DNA of 64,000 nucleotides, from contig JAKZAN010000002.1 in NCBI GenBank assembly GCA_023053545.1, forward strand, positions 3,208,375 through 3,272,374. The letters run 5' to 3'. Each line of letters begins with the position of its first letter. Position 1 is the first letter of the stretch. The notes under the pieces are model-generated. The model made no database searches. It saw only the letters and a list, made by a program, of their open reading frames with translations, and was not told where the DNA came from. This DNA comes from Lepidurus packardi (lineage: Eukaryota > Arthropoda > Branchiopoda > Notostraca > Triopsidae). Both the position numbers and the translations under genes were made by a program. This document shows positions 11,380 to 23,368 of this stretch, one piece after another.

Positions 11380-11856
11380 ACTGTGGAGGGTGATCCTGAA
11401 GTGGATCTTTTAAGCTCACCCTAGCTTTCTTATAAATTATTTCCTGCGTGGTTAAACCTCCTTTCATATGCCTTTCATTAATCCAAACTAACAGCAAGCT
11501 CTCCATTTCATCACTAATTTTTGGTATACCCGTGAAAAGACTCTTGAGACTCCCTTGGCCACCTTTGCTTTCATGATTGATTCTCTAATGGCTAAAATTG
11601 TTCCTATGGTTGACTCGATCACTCCATGCAGCTCCAAGATCCATAACTCTAGCTCCTGAGTCTTTTTTGTCTATAATTTCTGGCTTCTTTTCAATAGTAA
11701 GTGCTTTTCTACTCTTTCCACTTACGGTCTTCTTAGGTGCCATTTTGATAGCACTAAAAGAAGCATTGAACTTTCCACAAACTTCAAGTACAGAAAACAT
11801 AACAGAGCGCGCTTGCGGTTCGTAATGCGGAACGTTCTTTATGCGAGGCACCACTG
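11380..11856 (-). mobile_element. Degenerate Tigger/pogo-type DNA transposon relic, 5' part
   Basis: On the minus strand the sequence starts CAGTGGTGCCTCGCATAA, which looks like a Tigger/pogo terminal repeat, then repeats the words CGCATAA/CGCATTACGAAC. An ATG at 11743 opens MAPKKTVSGKSRKALTIEKK, then PEIIDKK, the N-terminal CENP-B-like helix-turn-helix of pogo-family transposases (compare KRK.LTIEEK.EII). After frame breaks a second piece reads MESLLLVWINERHMKGGLTTQEI (about 11420-11506), matching the block where the family has L..W...R..G..I....I. The catalytic DDE region and the other end were not found. It is inactive. It sits between genes A and B. Confidence 0.72.
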
Positions 11857-12124
11857 CACTTCTCTAGAGTAACAGGTGTTTAAGCGCACTTAGCTTAGGT
11901 TCTCCATAAGAAATGAAAATAAATAACCGCCATAAAGACAAATGAAATCAAAGAGATGGCAAGTTAAACGATTAAATTGCTAGATTTCCTGCCTCATCAA
12001 TTGGCAAAAAAAAAAATATACGTCAAAGAATTGTTGACTGAAAACTCACTTATGCCATTATGTAAATCCCCACCCCCATAATCTCAATTGACCAAAATGA
12101 CTAAGCAAAATTGCAAAAAATTGG
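11857..12124. other. Short non-coding gap upstream of gene B
   Basis: AT-rich sequence with an A-tract at about 12005-12016. Nothing else is visible. Confidence 0.4.
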
Positions 12125-12132
12125 TATATATA
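12125..12132 (+). promoter_or_regulatory. TATA box of family gene B
   Basis: TATATATA lies 44 bp upstream of the ATG, nearly the same spacing as in gene A, supporting a shared promoter design for the A/B pair. Confidence 0.6.
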
Positions 12133-12168
12133 GCGAGCGAAATAACCAAGGTTCACATTAGCCTCAAA

Positions 12169-13230
12169 ATGAAGACCCTGTACCTTACAATAGTGCTCTA
12201 TTTAACTCAATGTCTGTGCAATCCACAATCTTTGCTGTCTTACACGTTAGCAGGGCACAGTGGCGCCACTTTGCTTTTCAAACCCATCGAAATGCAAGAA
12301 TCACAACCAAAACTTGAAAGCCGAATGTTAAGTTTGGACGAAACCAAACCTTCATCAGATACTTCGGCACAAACTAATTCATCAATTTCAATCCAAGAAT
12401 CATCCATCTCTCGGCGTCCGTGCTCCCTAACCGCCGTTAGGGGTCCACAAGGAAGATTTTTTGTTGGTAGTAGTAGTACCGTGACCCTGTACTCGTTTAC
12501 TACCTCAACTTTTAAATACGCTTCTGTGGCGTATTGCTACACTTGGTCTGGTCTAGTTAAACCTAATCTCTGTCGCCGCAGGCGCTCTCTGGAAGAAGTG
12601 AAGCAGTTGTACCCTACCGCAGTATATCAACAAGGGTAAACTTACTACTTATTATATGTTGAATGCCTAGAATTCATTAAACTAAATTACCAATCAGGTT
12701 TGAAGATTTTAAATCAATGTAGAATCAAAACTAATAATCAAAGTTGAAGAACCGTAGAATCAATAAAAAACAAAACATTTAATTTTAACGATTAAAGAAT
12801 TAATACTAACCGATAACATATATCACTGATTGGAAATTTAACCATTTCATACGAAACAAAGCTTTCATTCTTGTATTGTAATGAATATTCTTCAATGTGA
12901 AGTTTGGAAACCACAGCTGTTCCTGAATGGATCCTTAATCCTGAACCACTCGACTCGCTGCAGTCTTCCCTAACCGATTCCTTGGACACGGATTGCGATC
13001 CGATCAACAGTGCAAATCTTGAAACCCAATCAGAACTGAGTAAAGGTCGGGCTCTGGTCAAAGGAATCAAAGGTTTCGTGTTACTTTACACCACATCGAG
13101 TACGGTTGTCGTCTTTACCACTTCAGTGACGGCTACCTTGACCAGCCGAGTCCTCTTCGCCTCTTCTTCTGGTGTCATTTCCACGTACTGCATTCCCCAG
13201 GAGTTTTCTTCTACAGCAGTCTGCGCTTGA
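12169..13230 (+). CDS. Tandem secreted-protein family, gene B (two-exon form)
   Basis: Two exons (12169-12635, 12903-13230) give 264 residues. This is the closest paralogue of gene A: the signal peptide MKTLYLTIVLYLTQCLC is followed by SLLSYTLAGHSGATLLF, a Ser-rich spacer, SRRPC, RGPQGRFF, a Thr/Ser strand, AYCYTWSGLVKPNLCRRRRS, LEEV and YPTAV. The RRRR|S site is stronger than in gene A. Exon 2 starts LETTAVP, continues through an acidic linker with DTDC, then GRALVKG, TTSSTVVVFTTSVTATLTSR, and ends YCIPQEF...VCA. An in-frame upstream ATG at 12088 would lengthen the protein by 27 residues, but the TATA box lies between, so 12169 is preferred. The exon 2 acceptor (GTGAAG) has a weak pyrimidine tract but preserves frame and the 328-nt length shared with gene A. 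Function unknown. Confidence 0.85.
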
Positions 13231-13266
13231 AATACCAGAAAAAGTGCAGCAAAAACGCATTTTTTC

Positions 13267-13272
13267 AATAAA
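13267..13272 (+). terminator. Polyadenylation signal of gene B (AATAAA)
   Basis: A canonical AATAAA 36 bp after the stop codon of gene B. Confidence 0.6.
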
Positions 13273-14817
13273 GTAAATGTCTCTTTATCACGTTGTTTTA
13301 TGCTCTATTACTATTGCACTGTTTTTGTAAAGCATTATATTTCATATTACACTGTATTGCCTTTGATTTACACTTTTAACGAAATACAAGAAAATCCAAA
13401 GCATTTGGACAGTTTTGAGAATATTAGCAACCGCGATAGATGGCGTTGACCGACAATGATTTTAATGAAAAACTTGACCGGTTCTAAACAGTTTGTACTG
13501 CACAAAACATGCAAAACTAGAAACCTACAAAAGCATGAATGAAATTTGAGTGCAGTACACATTTTCGAAACTCTTTAAATGTTTCGAGTATATTTCTTTA
13601 CATTTGCCAAAAAATACCATAAAACCTGCATTCCTATAGAAGTAGCTAGAAGTATAGATAGAATATAGATAGAAGTATAGAGTTTTGTTCGTAAAAACTG
13701 GAAAGAAATTCTTTGCAATTCACAAGGTAAAAAACCCCCACTGATTTCAGCCAGCTCTTAGCGTTTTAACACATTTATGGCTATACAAAAGGGCATTCAA
13801 CCTCCTCAGTGAGACGCAAAAGGAAAGAAAAGCCTTCCAGACACGTACATACACATGCAGAAAACTCCAGAAAAGTTTTTATCTTTTCAAATTTTAGGAC
13901 TTCATTTGCATTTTTTCCTTCTGTTTTCGGTGGGTTGCGTGATACCTTGCTCATGACCCTGACTTTCTGAGGCTTTCATTACTAGTGAGGATCACCTTTT
14001 TAAAATTTCAGACAGTGATGGACGAGCACAAGATGGCTTAGGTAAACCGAGCCCTTTCCCGCCCCATCGAAACAACATAAAAAAAAGAAAAGAAAAAAAG
14101 CTAAAAAACCCGTAAGCACAATGACCTGCAGAACAAATAAAATTCCCCGTAAGAGCAGAAAGATATGTGGTTAAGCGTGTTTAAACACAGACCATTAATG
14201 CTCCAAAAACTGGAAAAACGAGTTAACCCGTCTGGAATCAATTTTTCTATGTTTAAAGCGACCTGCGCAATAAAAATGGGCATTAGAAACAAGGTTAAGG
14301 ATAAAATTGATGTAAATATCTCTTTAGTTGACAGTCTAAACCATTTCAAAGCACAAACTTGGGGAAGGAGGGACTTTCCTTACACAGGTTTTATTGAGAG
14401 ACTTTTTTTTTTAAAGCGCATGGTTCCTCTTGTTGCATTTCCATAAGTACCTACTGAGGCATTACAAGGCTAAAAATGCATTTCAGGTTCAGGTTCAGGT
14501 TCGTTGTTCGGTTTCAGCTGGGGGCGACAAGGCGGTAAGAAAGATGAGCTCACCTTTTTTTCTTTTTTTTAATTAGTAAGATATGTTGATGTAGAAGGCA
14601 ATGGGCCGTGTGGTTTCGACCTCGGGCAGTTAGTTTCCTATTCATATTCTCTTGTTCTCATGTCAACTCATGTTCTCTTTTTCTGAAATTAGAATCATCG
14701 CAAGATTAGGTCGGTGGAACGCTGGGGGTGGGGTGAGGGTAATCTGAACCCACACCCCTCCTCAGGTGTTTCGTAAGTCTGATAGGCATCTTACCTCGGT
14801 TTTAGGCTCGTCCGGAG
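13273..14817. other. Intergenic region between genes B and C
   Basis: Non-coding. Contains short direct repeats (AGAAGTATAGATAGA words at about 13640-13680; GGTTCA repeated three times near 14487-14502) and a GATAGATGGCG word near 13436. Open frames of 60-90 codons near 14100-14450 have no recognisable content and no splice context. Confidence 0.5.
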
Positions 14818-14825
14818 TATAAATA
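14818..14825 (+). promoter_or_regulatory. TATA box of family gene C
   Basis: TATAAATA, 118 bp before the ATG. The same octamer recurs 102-112 bp before genes D, H and I. Confidence 0.65.
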
Positions 14826-14935
14826 GAGGTCAAATACGGATTGCAGCATTAGTCTGGGTCAGAGCAGCTTCCGTGCAAAATCACGCCACCTTCAAAGCGG
14901 TCAAAAAGTATTATAACAAAAATTCTACGTTCATC

Positions 14936-16045
14936 ATGTTCAAGCAAGTGATCATCTTCGTGAGCCTCGTGGCCGTAGTTTTGTCATCCGAATCCGAGCC
15001 GGCCAACCGTTTCTTGGCGTTCGCCAACACCAAGACTATCTCTTCCGTGGTTCTGACTACTACCACCTTGCCTACGACTGTGGCCAAGTAAATAGGATTC
15101 CATGATTTATAGAAATACTTAAAATACAAATTTCAAGCATAATTTATTAAAGAAAATTTAAGATAACGGTTAATTTTTATAAGCATAGACATTTGTTTAA
15201 GTTAGTGTAACCAGTTTGGTAAAAGCGAAGTACTTTTTTAGAACTTTATACCTTGGTTTTGTTTGTATTATAGTTTCTATGACATTGAGGGTTAATCTGA
15301 TGTAATTCTTGACTTATTTTTCCTCCAAAACCCTAGGACCTGCTATACCAGCGCTGCCGCCGCTCTTGTTCAATGTCGTCGCCGTCGTGGTATTGAGGAA
15401 CAACCTGAAATCATTGTTAATGGAGATTTAAAGCTTGCAGATATCCTTGCTTCAAAACCCGTCGAGTAAGGCTTCAAAATCTTATTTGCTCAGAATCATG
15501 AAACAGTTATTTTTGCATCCTCTTGGACGTTGTGTCCTTCATTGTTTCAAGGTTAAAATGTTGCACTGTTTCATAGATCATAGTTTTCTTTCTACAACAC
15601 AGTTTTTTCAAATGATCAAATGCGGTTGGTTTCTCTGATTTGTTCATTTTTATTCAATCGTAATAGAGTTGAAACCACCGCTGCCCCAGTTCTCCAAGAG
15701 TTCAAAGTACCAGAAGCTGCAGCTGACCTCCAAACCTCGTCCGAAGTTGAAATTTCCGGATTGGACAACTGCTTGGGTCGATCTGCTTTTGGAATTACCA
15801 TCTATTACACAGTAAGTGTTTTTCTTCTAAATTTGCATTGATCAATAAACAAATGGAGAAAAATGATACACTAAATTTACAGTGTACGAAAATTTAAAGC
15901 AAAATCTTTAATTTCCGTTGATTTTGTACATCCTCAGACTACCACCAGCATCATCCTTACTAGCTACTCGACCGTCCAATCAGGCACTTCCTCTTTCACT
16001 GTTGATGTATGCACCCCTGCCAATTTCCCTTATACCTTGTGCTAA
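14936..16045 (+). CDS. Tandem secreted-protein family, gene C (four-exon form)
   Basis: Four exons (14936-15087, 15337-15465, 15667-15811, 15938-16045) give 177 residues. The signal peptide MFKQVIIFVSLVAVVLSSES is followed by PANRFLAFANTKTISSVVLT, TTTLPTTVAK, then in exon 2 TCYTSAAAALVQCRRRRGIE, EQPE and an acidic region. Exon 3 starts VETTAAPVLQ and carries EISGLDNCLGRSAFGITIYY. Exon 4 is a second Thr/Ser strand (TTTSIILTSYSTVQSG) ending VCTPANFPYTLC. Junction phases are 2, 2 and 0, as in the relatives. Five cysteines remain in the mature region. The 108-nt last exon equals the sum of the last two exons of gene D (69 + 39). An unidentified family; predicted secreted and cut after RRRR. Confidence 0.87.
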
Positions 16046-17616
16046 ACCAGTGGAATGACACTGAAAGCAACTTCAATCCGGTTATTCTTTTTCTTTTAAC
16101 CAAACCTTCATAACTTATTTGCCAGCGAATCTGGTTTCCTGTTACTCTTTTTCTTGTAATCTTAGTCCCGTTACACGTCGTTTTGTTCCAATACAATGCA
16201 CTTTTTTAGTCCGTAAGATTATCTCCGTTTTCCTAAGACAAAACAAGTTGCTCAAGTTATTTACGTAATTACCTTGAGAGTTATAACTACGAACCTTATA
16301 ATCATTGATTTGTAATCCTTGAAGCTATTAAAAAATGTTTAACATAAACAAATTATGTTAGAAAAAAGTAGAGGTTAGTATAATTTTAAAATATTTGATT
16401 TTTTAAGTGGGACATGTTTGACGTAAATATATGCCCGGAAACTAATGAGGGGTCTGATGCACCGAAAGGTTTGTTCTGATAGTGATTTAGGACCAGTTCT
16501 GTTCAAACAGGCTTGGACCTTGACCATGGTTAGGTATTACAGTATAGGCAGAGACAGAAGGTCTAAGACCTCATTACAGAAACAGAGGAGGCTTTTAAGG
16601 AACGAAGAAAAAGTTAGAAAAAAAATCGCATAAAAGTTCTCTCATGAATATTCTCACGACAGTAACTATAAACCACAGGGTGTCCATATAAGGTCCCGCA
16701 AGAACATTTCTTTCTCCTATTTGTCATTGTGTAAAGTGTTGCGCATTACACAGCGAAACTCGTGAAGAGTTCAATGAACGTATGTTAAAAAATCTTGCCT
16801 CAATGGATTTGAAGGAAAAGGAAGATTGAAAATAACTCGCTAATTTCTTGCTTACTAATACATATATATATAACAGGAACAGTGTAACTATAAAGAATGC
16901 ACAAAGTACGTGTTGAGAAGCTTTCGAAGTAATGTGAAGCACGGTTTAATTACAATAAGAAACTATTTATTATATCCTTGTATATGCTTACATTTTATTT
17001 AATTTGCTGTATTATAGTAAAACTAATTTAGCAAAAAGTTTGCATTATATTTCTAAACTTTAGTAGTACTTAGTTTAGTACTAAAATAGGGTACTCAACT
17101 ATGAAAGTTTGTCTTCTTACTATTAAACCCTTGGAAGATTACAGGTGAAATACAAGTGTGTTCAATTGGTGAACTAATACTAAAGCAGCTAAGTATTTAA
17201 TTTTTATAACAATTTGGTCTTGCAGCGTATAGCTTCGTGAAACGTTACGTTCAACTTCAATCCTGTTAATATCTGTAATAGATACAATAAAGCAAAGTAA
17301 CCACTCTCTTTTCCAGTCTCCCATTCCGTCGCTTTTCCCGGCTATGCAATTACCGTAAGACGTTGCCACGCCAGACTGTGATCAAAAGATAAATAAGAGA
17401 CTTTTCTAGGTTATTAACCGAGCTGTTATAGCCCAAGCACCTTATTTCACGACGATTCGACTTTTTGAAAAAAATGTAGTAAAAGGAGAGGTGGGGAGAG
17501 AAGAAGGCAAGAAGCAGACAGGATGGTGTCCTTTGACTGGAGTTTCAGAGGCAATCTATTCCATTACAATCCTCTCAAGGTGACTGGAATCACGCCATAG
17601 GCTCCTTCTAACCGAC
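16046..17616. other. Intergenic region between genes C and D
   Basis: Non-coding, AT-rich; short open frames on both strands have low-complexity or random-looking translations. Nothing of note beyond the TATA box at its right edge. Confidence 0.5.
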
Positions 17617-17624
17617 TATAAATA
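17617..17624 (+). promoter_or_regulatory. TATA box of family gene D
   Basis: TATAAATA, 102 bp before the ATG. Confidence 0.65.
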
Positions 17625-17718
17625 CGCTGAGGCCTAGGATAGGGTCACCACACATTCTCTTGAGACTTCAGTGAGAGCAGTTGCAAACACTGTGAAAGCT
17701 CCAAAACACATTTACAAG

Positions 17719-19014
17719 ATGTACAAATCTGTGCTTCTTTTCGTCGCCGTTTTCGTGGCATACGCTTCAGCTCTTGAAGGAGCCAACCGATTCTTAGCCG
17801 CCACCAAGACCGCTACTTCTGTAGTTCTCAGCACTACCACCGTCCCTAGTACCGTAGCCAGGTAATCCTTAAATATTTTGATTTAAAACAAAAGTCATCA
17901 ATAATTGAATGTGCGAATCAGGACTTGCTATATCGAGAGTGCTGCTGGTCTCCCTCAGTGTCGTCGTCGTCGTGCTTTGGAAGAACAGCCCGAAGTTATC
18001 CTCGGCAATGGTGAAGACGTTGATTTGGCTGCATTGCAACCCTCCGAACGTGTGCAGTAAGTCAAATTTTGGCTAAAATACTTTTCTTTTTCATTTAAAG
18101 AACTAGGAAAAACTTAATTTTCGAATTTGTTTAAGGATACTGTGATAATGATTACATGATGTTAGATCAGTTTAATGTTCCTTTTAGGTTTTCTTCTTTG
18201 ATTTTTCGAAAGAAAATCATTAATGGAATTGAAATAGGAATATATGTAGGGCAACATAGGGCATATAGGAACATATATGTAGGGCAACATCCACCAAAAT
18301 CAAATTTTTCGCTTATTGGCAAGGCACGGCCAATCAGCGTAACATGTCTGACTTTGCTGTTGCCGTTTTATTTCATACACATTACGTCACAAAAACACCG
18401 CGACACGCTCAAATTCCAGTTTTCTTAATCATATTATTCTAAAAACTCAAGTACTATTTCGCGCTCAGAGGACACTAAATCGCTAAAAATTAGATTGTGT
18501 ACTCTATTTTCTAATATAAAGTTATTTGTTGGTAGCTATTGCTCTTTAATGTTGGCCTGTTTTTTTTAGAGTCGAAGTGACGGCTGCTCCCGCTTTGGAC
18601 GCTGCTTTCCCAGAGGATGAACCTCTGAAAGTAGGCAAGGATGAAGTCCAGAGCTCCACCGAAATTGAGATTAGCGGTTTGGGTGATTGTTTAGGTCGCT
18701 CAGCTTTCGGTCTTACCATCTATTACACGGTACAAAATAAAAAAAGAAAGAAACGCTGATACTGAAAAACAAAATACGTTTATTTCAAAATGCTTAACGA
18801 AAAATCTTTTTCCTAATCTAGACCACTACCACCGTTATGCTTACCTCATTCTCCTTCACCACTGTTGGCTCATCCTCCTTCACAGTTGGCGTAAGTCTAA
18901 TTTTATTTCTATTATTTGCACAAGGAAATGGAAACTATTTAAGAAAAACACGACTAATAAAGAATTCTTATACAGAAATGCACACCTGCTGGTTTCCCTT
19001 ACAGCAAATGCTAA
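17719..19014 (+). CDS. Tandem secreted-protein family, gene D (five-exon form)
   Basis: Five exons (17719-17861, 17922-18056, 18570-18729, 18822-18890, 18976-19014) give 181 residues. The signal peptide is MYKSVLLFVAVFVAYASA, followed by ANRFLAATKTATSVVLSTTT, VPSTVAR, TCYIESAAGLPQCRRRRALE, EQPEV, then VEVTAAP, EIEISGLGDCLGRSAFGLTI, YYT, the strand TTTTVMLTSFSFTTVGSSSF, TVG and the tail KCTPAGFPYSKC. It differs from gene C by an intron separating the strand exon from the 12-residue Cys tail; phases are 2, 2, 0, 0. It is a good reference copy: every family motif is present and all splice sites are canonical. The second intron (18057-18569) is the longest and contains a duplicated ATATGTAGGGCAACAT word. 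Function unknown. Confidence 0.87.
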
Positions 19015-21168
19015 ACAGCATCAGCAGCAACATCCCAACTCTTCAGATACAAAGCCACTTCCGCCAGAAGCATTTTAACTTAAGAAATTCGCAAAGAATC
19101 CCGGTGAAAACTTCCGAGTGTTTGTTAGGAATCTTTTGTGTTACCAAAGTTGTTTTTGTTTGTTTGTTAATCGTTTTCTTGTTTCGAAATATACAGCCTT
19201 GTATAAGCAACAAATGGAAAATTTTGTTTTTGTATTGAAGAAATTGAATGAAATTCTAAATGGCGAAACTTCAACTTTGAGGTATGCAAATGTAGACACA
19301 AACTGGACAGAAATATTAATGCTTTCACCCCATTCAAAACCTTGGCCGGTTTCGTAGTACTACACTCGACTGCTTTTGGCAGCCAAATGGCTGGCTGTTT
19401 CTCTTCATCCCTTGCTGTGGCTGGTTGAACAAGCAACAAGTAACCGTACCGGTGACGACGAATTCGTTCGCTACCGCTTGCAATAGGCTGTTGAACATTA
19501 GCAACGAAGCCAAGTAGGAGTGAGCTTACCGGTCGAAAGCAAAATTTGTTCGTTTCTCTTTGGCTTTGTAAAAGTAGTTCCAAGTAAAGCTACGAATCAG
19601 CGTTTATAACATTACCGGAACATTACCATAGCCTGTCTTCCATTGCCCATTTGAAATCTTTATCTAAATTTAGTTTTTCCATAAATCGAATAAATATTGC
19701 AAAAAATGGCTGAAAATGAAATCCGCGTATTTGGATGAAACTAATAAGTGTTCATTTCAGAGAGATTCCATTCAATCATAACATGAAATCCAAGATAATA
19801 AAGGGCTCATACAAGTTTACACGAAACAATTCTTGTATGCGTTTGTCTTTACAATAATAATAAAGGGACTTTATGAGAATTAGTCTAATTAACTATCTTA
19901 ACTGGCTCTCAGCCATGCTTTTATTAGCTAAACACAACCAATACCAATAGAACTACGCTTTCTAATGCTAAATATTCTTCTGAAACGAACAAAGCTAATG
20001 TCAGTCACAGTCAGCAAAGTTAGAAGAGAGTATGTCATCTTGGAAGTGGGTCGCCTGGAATTGGTGTATCAATGTCTGCATTGGGTAACTGCAATTGCCT
20101 GCATTGGGTAACGCTACTTCAGACATCCCCTGTCGCTTCCCTGTCTAGGATACGACATCAGCATCAATACCGCAAAACTACTCTTATGTGAAACGTGGCC
20201 AAGACCAATACGAACAGAAATATATAAACTTTTTAGATATTTTCCTTAAATGATTTTGAGAAAAGCACAGCAGCAAACGTGAAAACTTGTAAGAATCCTA
20301 GGCATTATACTTGACTGAATTTTTAAAAGCTGCTTACAATTATTGAATTAATTGTGCAGTGCCGCTCTGTGGGCAGAATCCATCCGCTTTCACATACATA
20401 TAACCCACATTACAAACACGGGCGTCTCTTGGCGAAACTTCCGGAGAAACTATTTGAAGTTGCTCTAAAGCGACTTTGGGTGAAAAATTACAGATTGTAG
20501 TCTACTCAAGCGACCAGTTGTTAGCGAAGCTATGAGTCAGAAACGGGTCGCAAACTAGGTTTACATTTAAAGAGAACATGCAAGATTCTCTTTGTCATAA
20601 CATGTTGCAGCATGTGACAAAGCTGTACGATAAGAGAACAAGTAAAAAAAAAAAACTTGATTGAGGTCATTTCTTTATGTGACCTGGTTCGGATGAGGAA
20701 TCAATTCGCAATCGAACGATCATTAAAAAAAAGTAGAGTTAACATTACTTTTCCTAAGCCAAAGGTAAAAAGTTTCCAAGGGAAATTACATCTTCGTGCC
20801 CTGGGATTCCCCAAACCGCAAGTCATACTGAGATTTTGAACTTATTCTCACAAAAGTGATTACTGGATTCGTTTTTTTCTGAGGATATGAAGAAGTGATG
20901 ATACTCCTTACGGGACTTGCTATGTAAATTCCCCAACCCTTTTTTGGAATTACTTAGTAGGTTATCTGTGGAATTGAAGACCCTTTTATTGGGGGGAATT
21001 TGTTCTTCCATATCCAGTATAACTTTAAAAAAATCGACATCTGTCGGCCTTTATCCAGTACATGTCATGTTTCCTTTTCTTAAGGTGAACGTGATTAGGG
21101 TTATAAAATAGATGTGACCATACAGATGTCATAAAAACTGTGAAGCTCCAAGGCATGGATACACAACA
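19015..21168. other. Intergenic region between genes D and E
   Basis: No gene seen. The part at 19181-19362 is a diverged duplicate of 22964-23147 behind gene E. An 18-bp direct repeat with core CTGCATTGGGTAACTGCAATTG-like sequence occurs near 20077-20112. The 60-138 codon frames here read as random. Confidence 0.5.
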
Positions 21169-21176
21169 TATATATA
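21169..21176 (+). promoter_or_regulatory. TATA box of family gene E
   Basis: TATATATA, 132 bp before the ATG. Confidence 0.5.
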
Positions 21177-21300
21177 GAGCAGGCATTAAATCTGGAAGCT
21201 CTATAAATTCATGATCAAAGCCTATCGAAGCACCAGTGAGAACAGGCAGCATTGAAATCAAATTTTAAAAAGTGTAGTTCATTCCCAATTTCTAGCCATA

Positions 21301-22250
21301 ATGCAAAAATCTGTGCTTTCTTTCGTTGCCGTGGTGTTGGCTACGATGGCTTCAGCCGAAGACTCTGTACCGCAGTCGGCCTACCGATTCTTGGCTGTCA
21401 CCCGATCCAGCACGCAGTTGGTTCTAACCACCACCACACTTACCAAGACTGTACCCTCGTAAGTTACCATCAAGTTAGATTTAAAAAAGAGGTTCGAAAT
21501 GAAGAGCGCGTTCTATTCTTTAAGATTTTGCTACTCTCCCGGGGCTGGTATCTCTCAATGTCGTCTTGGTCGTGGATTGAAAGAAGTACCGCAACTCCTA
21601 CTTGGGGAAGGTGAAGTGGCCTCCTTGGCATCAGAAATCGAACCCTCTAAGCCCGAAACGTAAGCAAAAATCTTTTAATTTTTCTCTGAAAAATAGATGA
21701 AAAAAAGGAGACATGTGATTTAAGTTTCCTTAATTTTTTAAACTTTCATCTCAGTGTTCTAGCAACCATTGCGGCCGTTTTAGACCCTACTGCACAGGGA
21801 ATTCAGCTACTTAACAATGTCGAGATTCAGAGTTCTTCTTCCGAAGTCGAAAGGGCTGGTTTGAATGAAGTCGGTCGTTCGTATTTTGGGTTCACCATTC
21901 ATTACACGGTAATTATACACCATTATTTGAGGTTAGAAATGTAAGCCTTTTTGTTTCTGTAGACCACCAGCACTGTCATCCTGACCTCTTACTCAACCGC
22001 AGTTTCTGGCTTGTCCTCATTTACTGTTTTGGTAAGTTAACTTTTTTTCAACTGTAAATGATAAACTTTTTAATAATGAAGTAATACTGAAAAAAATTAA
22101 ACATTTTGGATAACTATTAAATGGAGATGGCTTTACATTTTGTATAATTTTTATTTTTTACCTATACAGGGTTGCACACCGGCGGGTTGGACTTATTCCA
22201 CTTGTGTTCCTGAGCCTTGCAAAGTGAACATTTTGGGCCTTTGTCTATGA
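21301..22250 (+). CDS. Tandem secreted-protein family, gene E (five exons, cleavage site lost)
   Basis: Five exons (21301-21458, 21525-21659, 21755-21908, 21963-22031, 22170-22250) give 198 residues. The signal peptide MQKSVLSFVAVVLATMASA leads to AYRFLAVTRSSTQLVLTTTT, FCYSPGAGISQC, then RLGRGLKE instead of the usual RRRRG(I/L)EE, so the polybasic site is gone. The EISGL.NCLGRSAFG block reads VERAGLNEVGRSYFGFTIHY: the middle cysteine is missing. The tail GCTPAGWTYSTC is extended by VPEPCKVNILGLCL, adding two cysteines. All splice sites are canonical and the frame is intact, so it looks like a functional but changed paralogue rather than a pseudogene. It shares SPGA.I.QC and PSKPE with gene F, its nearest relative. 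Confidence 0.85.
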
Positions 22251-23368
22251 GAAGGCAAACAGAATTACAGTTATGCCCACTAAGCATCCCACTAAGCTTA
22301 TATGGACATGCCCCACTAACGAACATTTACCTGTTAGTATGTGCACAGTATAAATGTGCACAACTCTATCATTTTCGTTAAATTATAAACTAAAGATCCC
22401 GTCAGTAATCATTTACCGCACATGATTCTTACTAGCACAAACTTTTTAAGCTGAGAACGCAAGAAATAATTCACGATAACTAGCGCAAGAAATTGCGTAA
22501 AAGACATAGTTTGGACCATCCGGTAGCCATCTTGGGTGCTTTTGGCGCGTCAAGTTTCGCTTCCACCCACGTGGCAACCTACCTTGCCGCCTTGTATAAC
22601 AGCGATAGAAAACTAGTTTTACAACCTTGTTATGTATAAAATTGTTACTTGTAGCAGGGTTGCTTGTTCCCTTGTTGTTTCGTCAACCCTGCTTAATTTA
22701 CGAGTATTCTTCAGCGCAATAATAATACAATCATTGAAACACTATAAGACCAGTTTTCAGCAATCAAAAGATTGTTAGAATTATTTCTTCAAAACGTTGC
22801 ACTGAACAGTCTGTTTCTTTCTACAAGAAAGAAAAGTTTATACTTCAATTCTTCATAGAAAATTCGTTGGCTGTCCTTTAACTGAAAGTGAAGTGATTGT
22901 GCTTGTGCTTTATTGTGAAGTGCTTTATTGTGTGGGGTTGGTACCCGTTTTCCTGCATTGAAGTATATAGCCTTGTACTATACATGCAACACATTGAAAG
23001 TTTTGTTGCCGTTCTATTGCAGTGAAAAACTTTGAATGAACATTCAAATGGCAAACTTCGACTAGCACGCTTCTAAATTTAGTTTGAAACTGAACAGAAA
23101 TATTAATGCTTCAAACCCATGTAAAATGTTCTTCGTCGGGTTTCGTAAGCTAATAAAACCACTTTACCTCCTGTCCTCATGGAAAAAAATTTCGTAAACC
23201 TATCCATTATCAAATAACCTTAAGCAAAGGAAAAGGAATTACTTGTCGCTATGGGCACCAGAACTTTACTACAAATACCCACAGACTTCCTGGTTCAATT
23301 TACATAGGCTCAAGGACCGTCAGCGAGAGCAGCTCAGGGAAATTTTATCAAAAAGTTTCGGAAAGAAA
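22251..23368. other. Intergenic region between genes E and F
   Basis: Contains 22964-23147, a diverged duplicate of the segment behind gene D. No TATAAATA-type box was seen at the usual 100-130 bp before the gene F start, unlike the other copies. No genes. Confidence 0.5.

Noticed and set aside
12088-12168. Upstream in-frame ATG for gene B
   Set aside because: It lies upstream of the TATA box and would hide the signal peptide; gene A starts at the position matching 12169.
19167-19583. 138-codon minus-strand frame between genes D and E
   Set aside because: No recognisable content; it overlaps the duplicated non-coding flank that is not open in the copy behind gene E.
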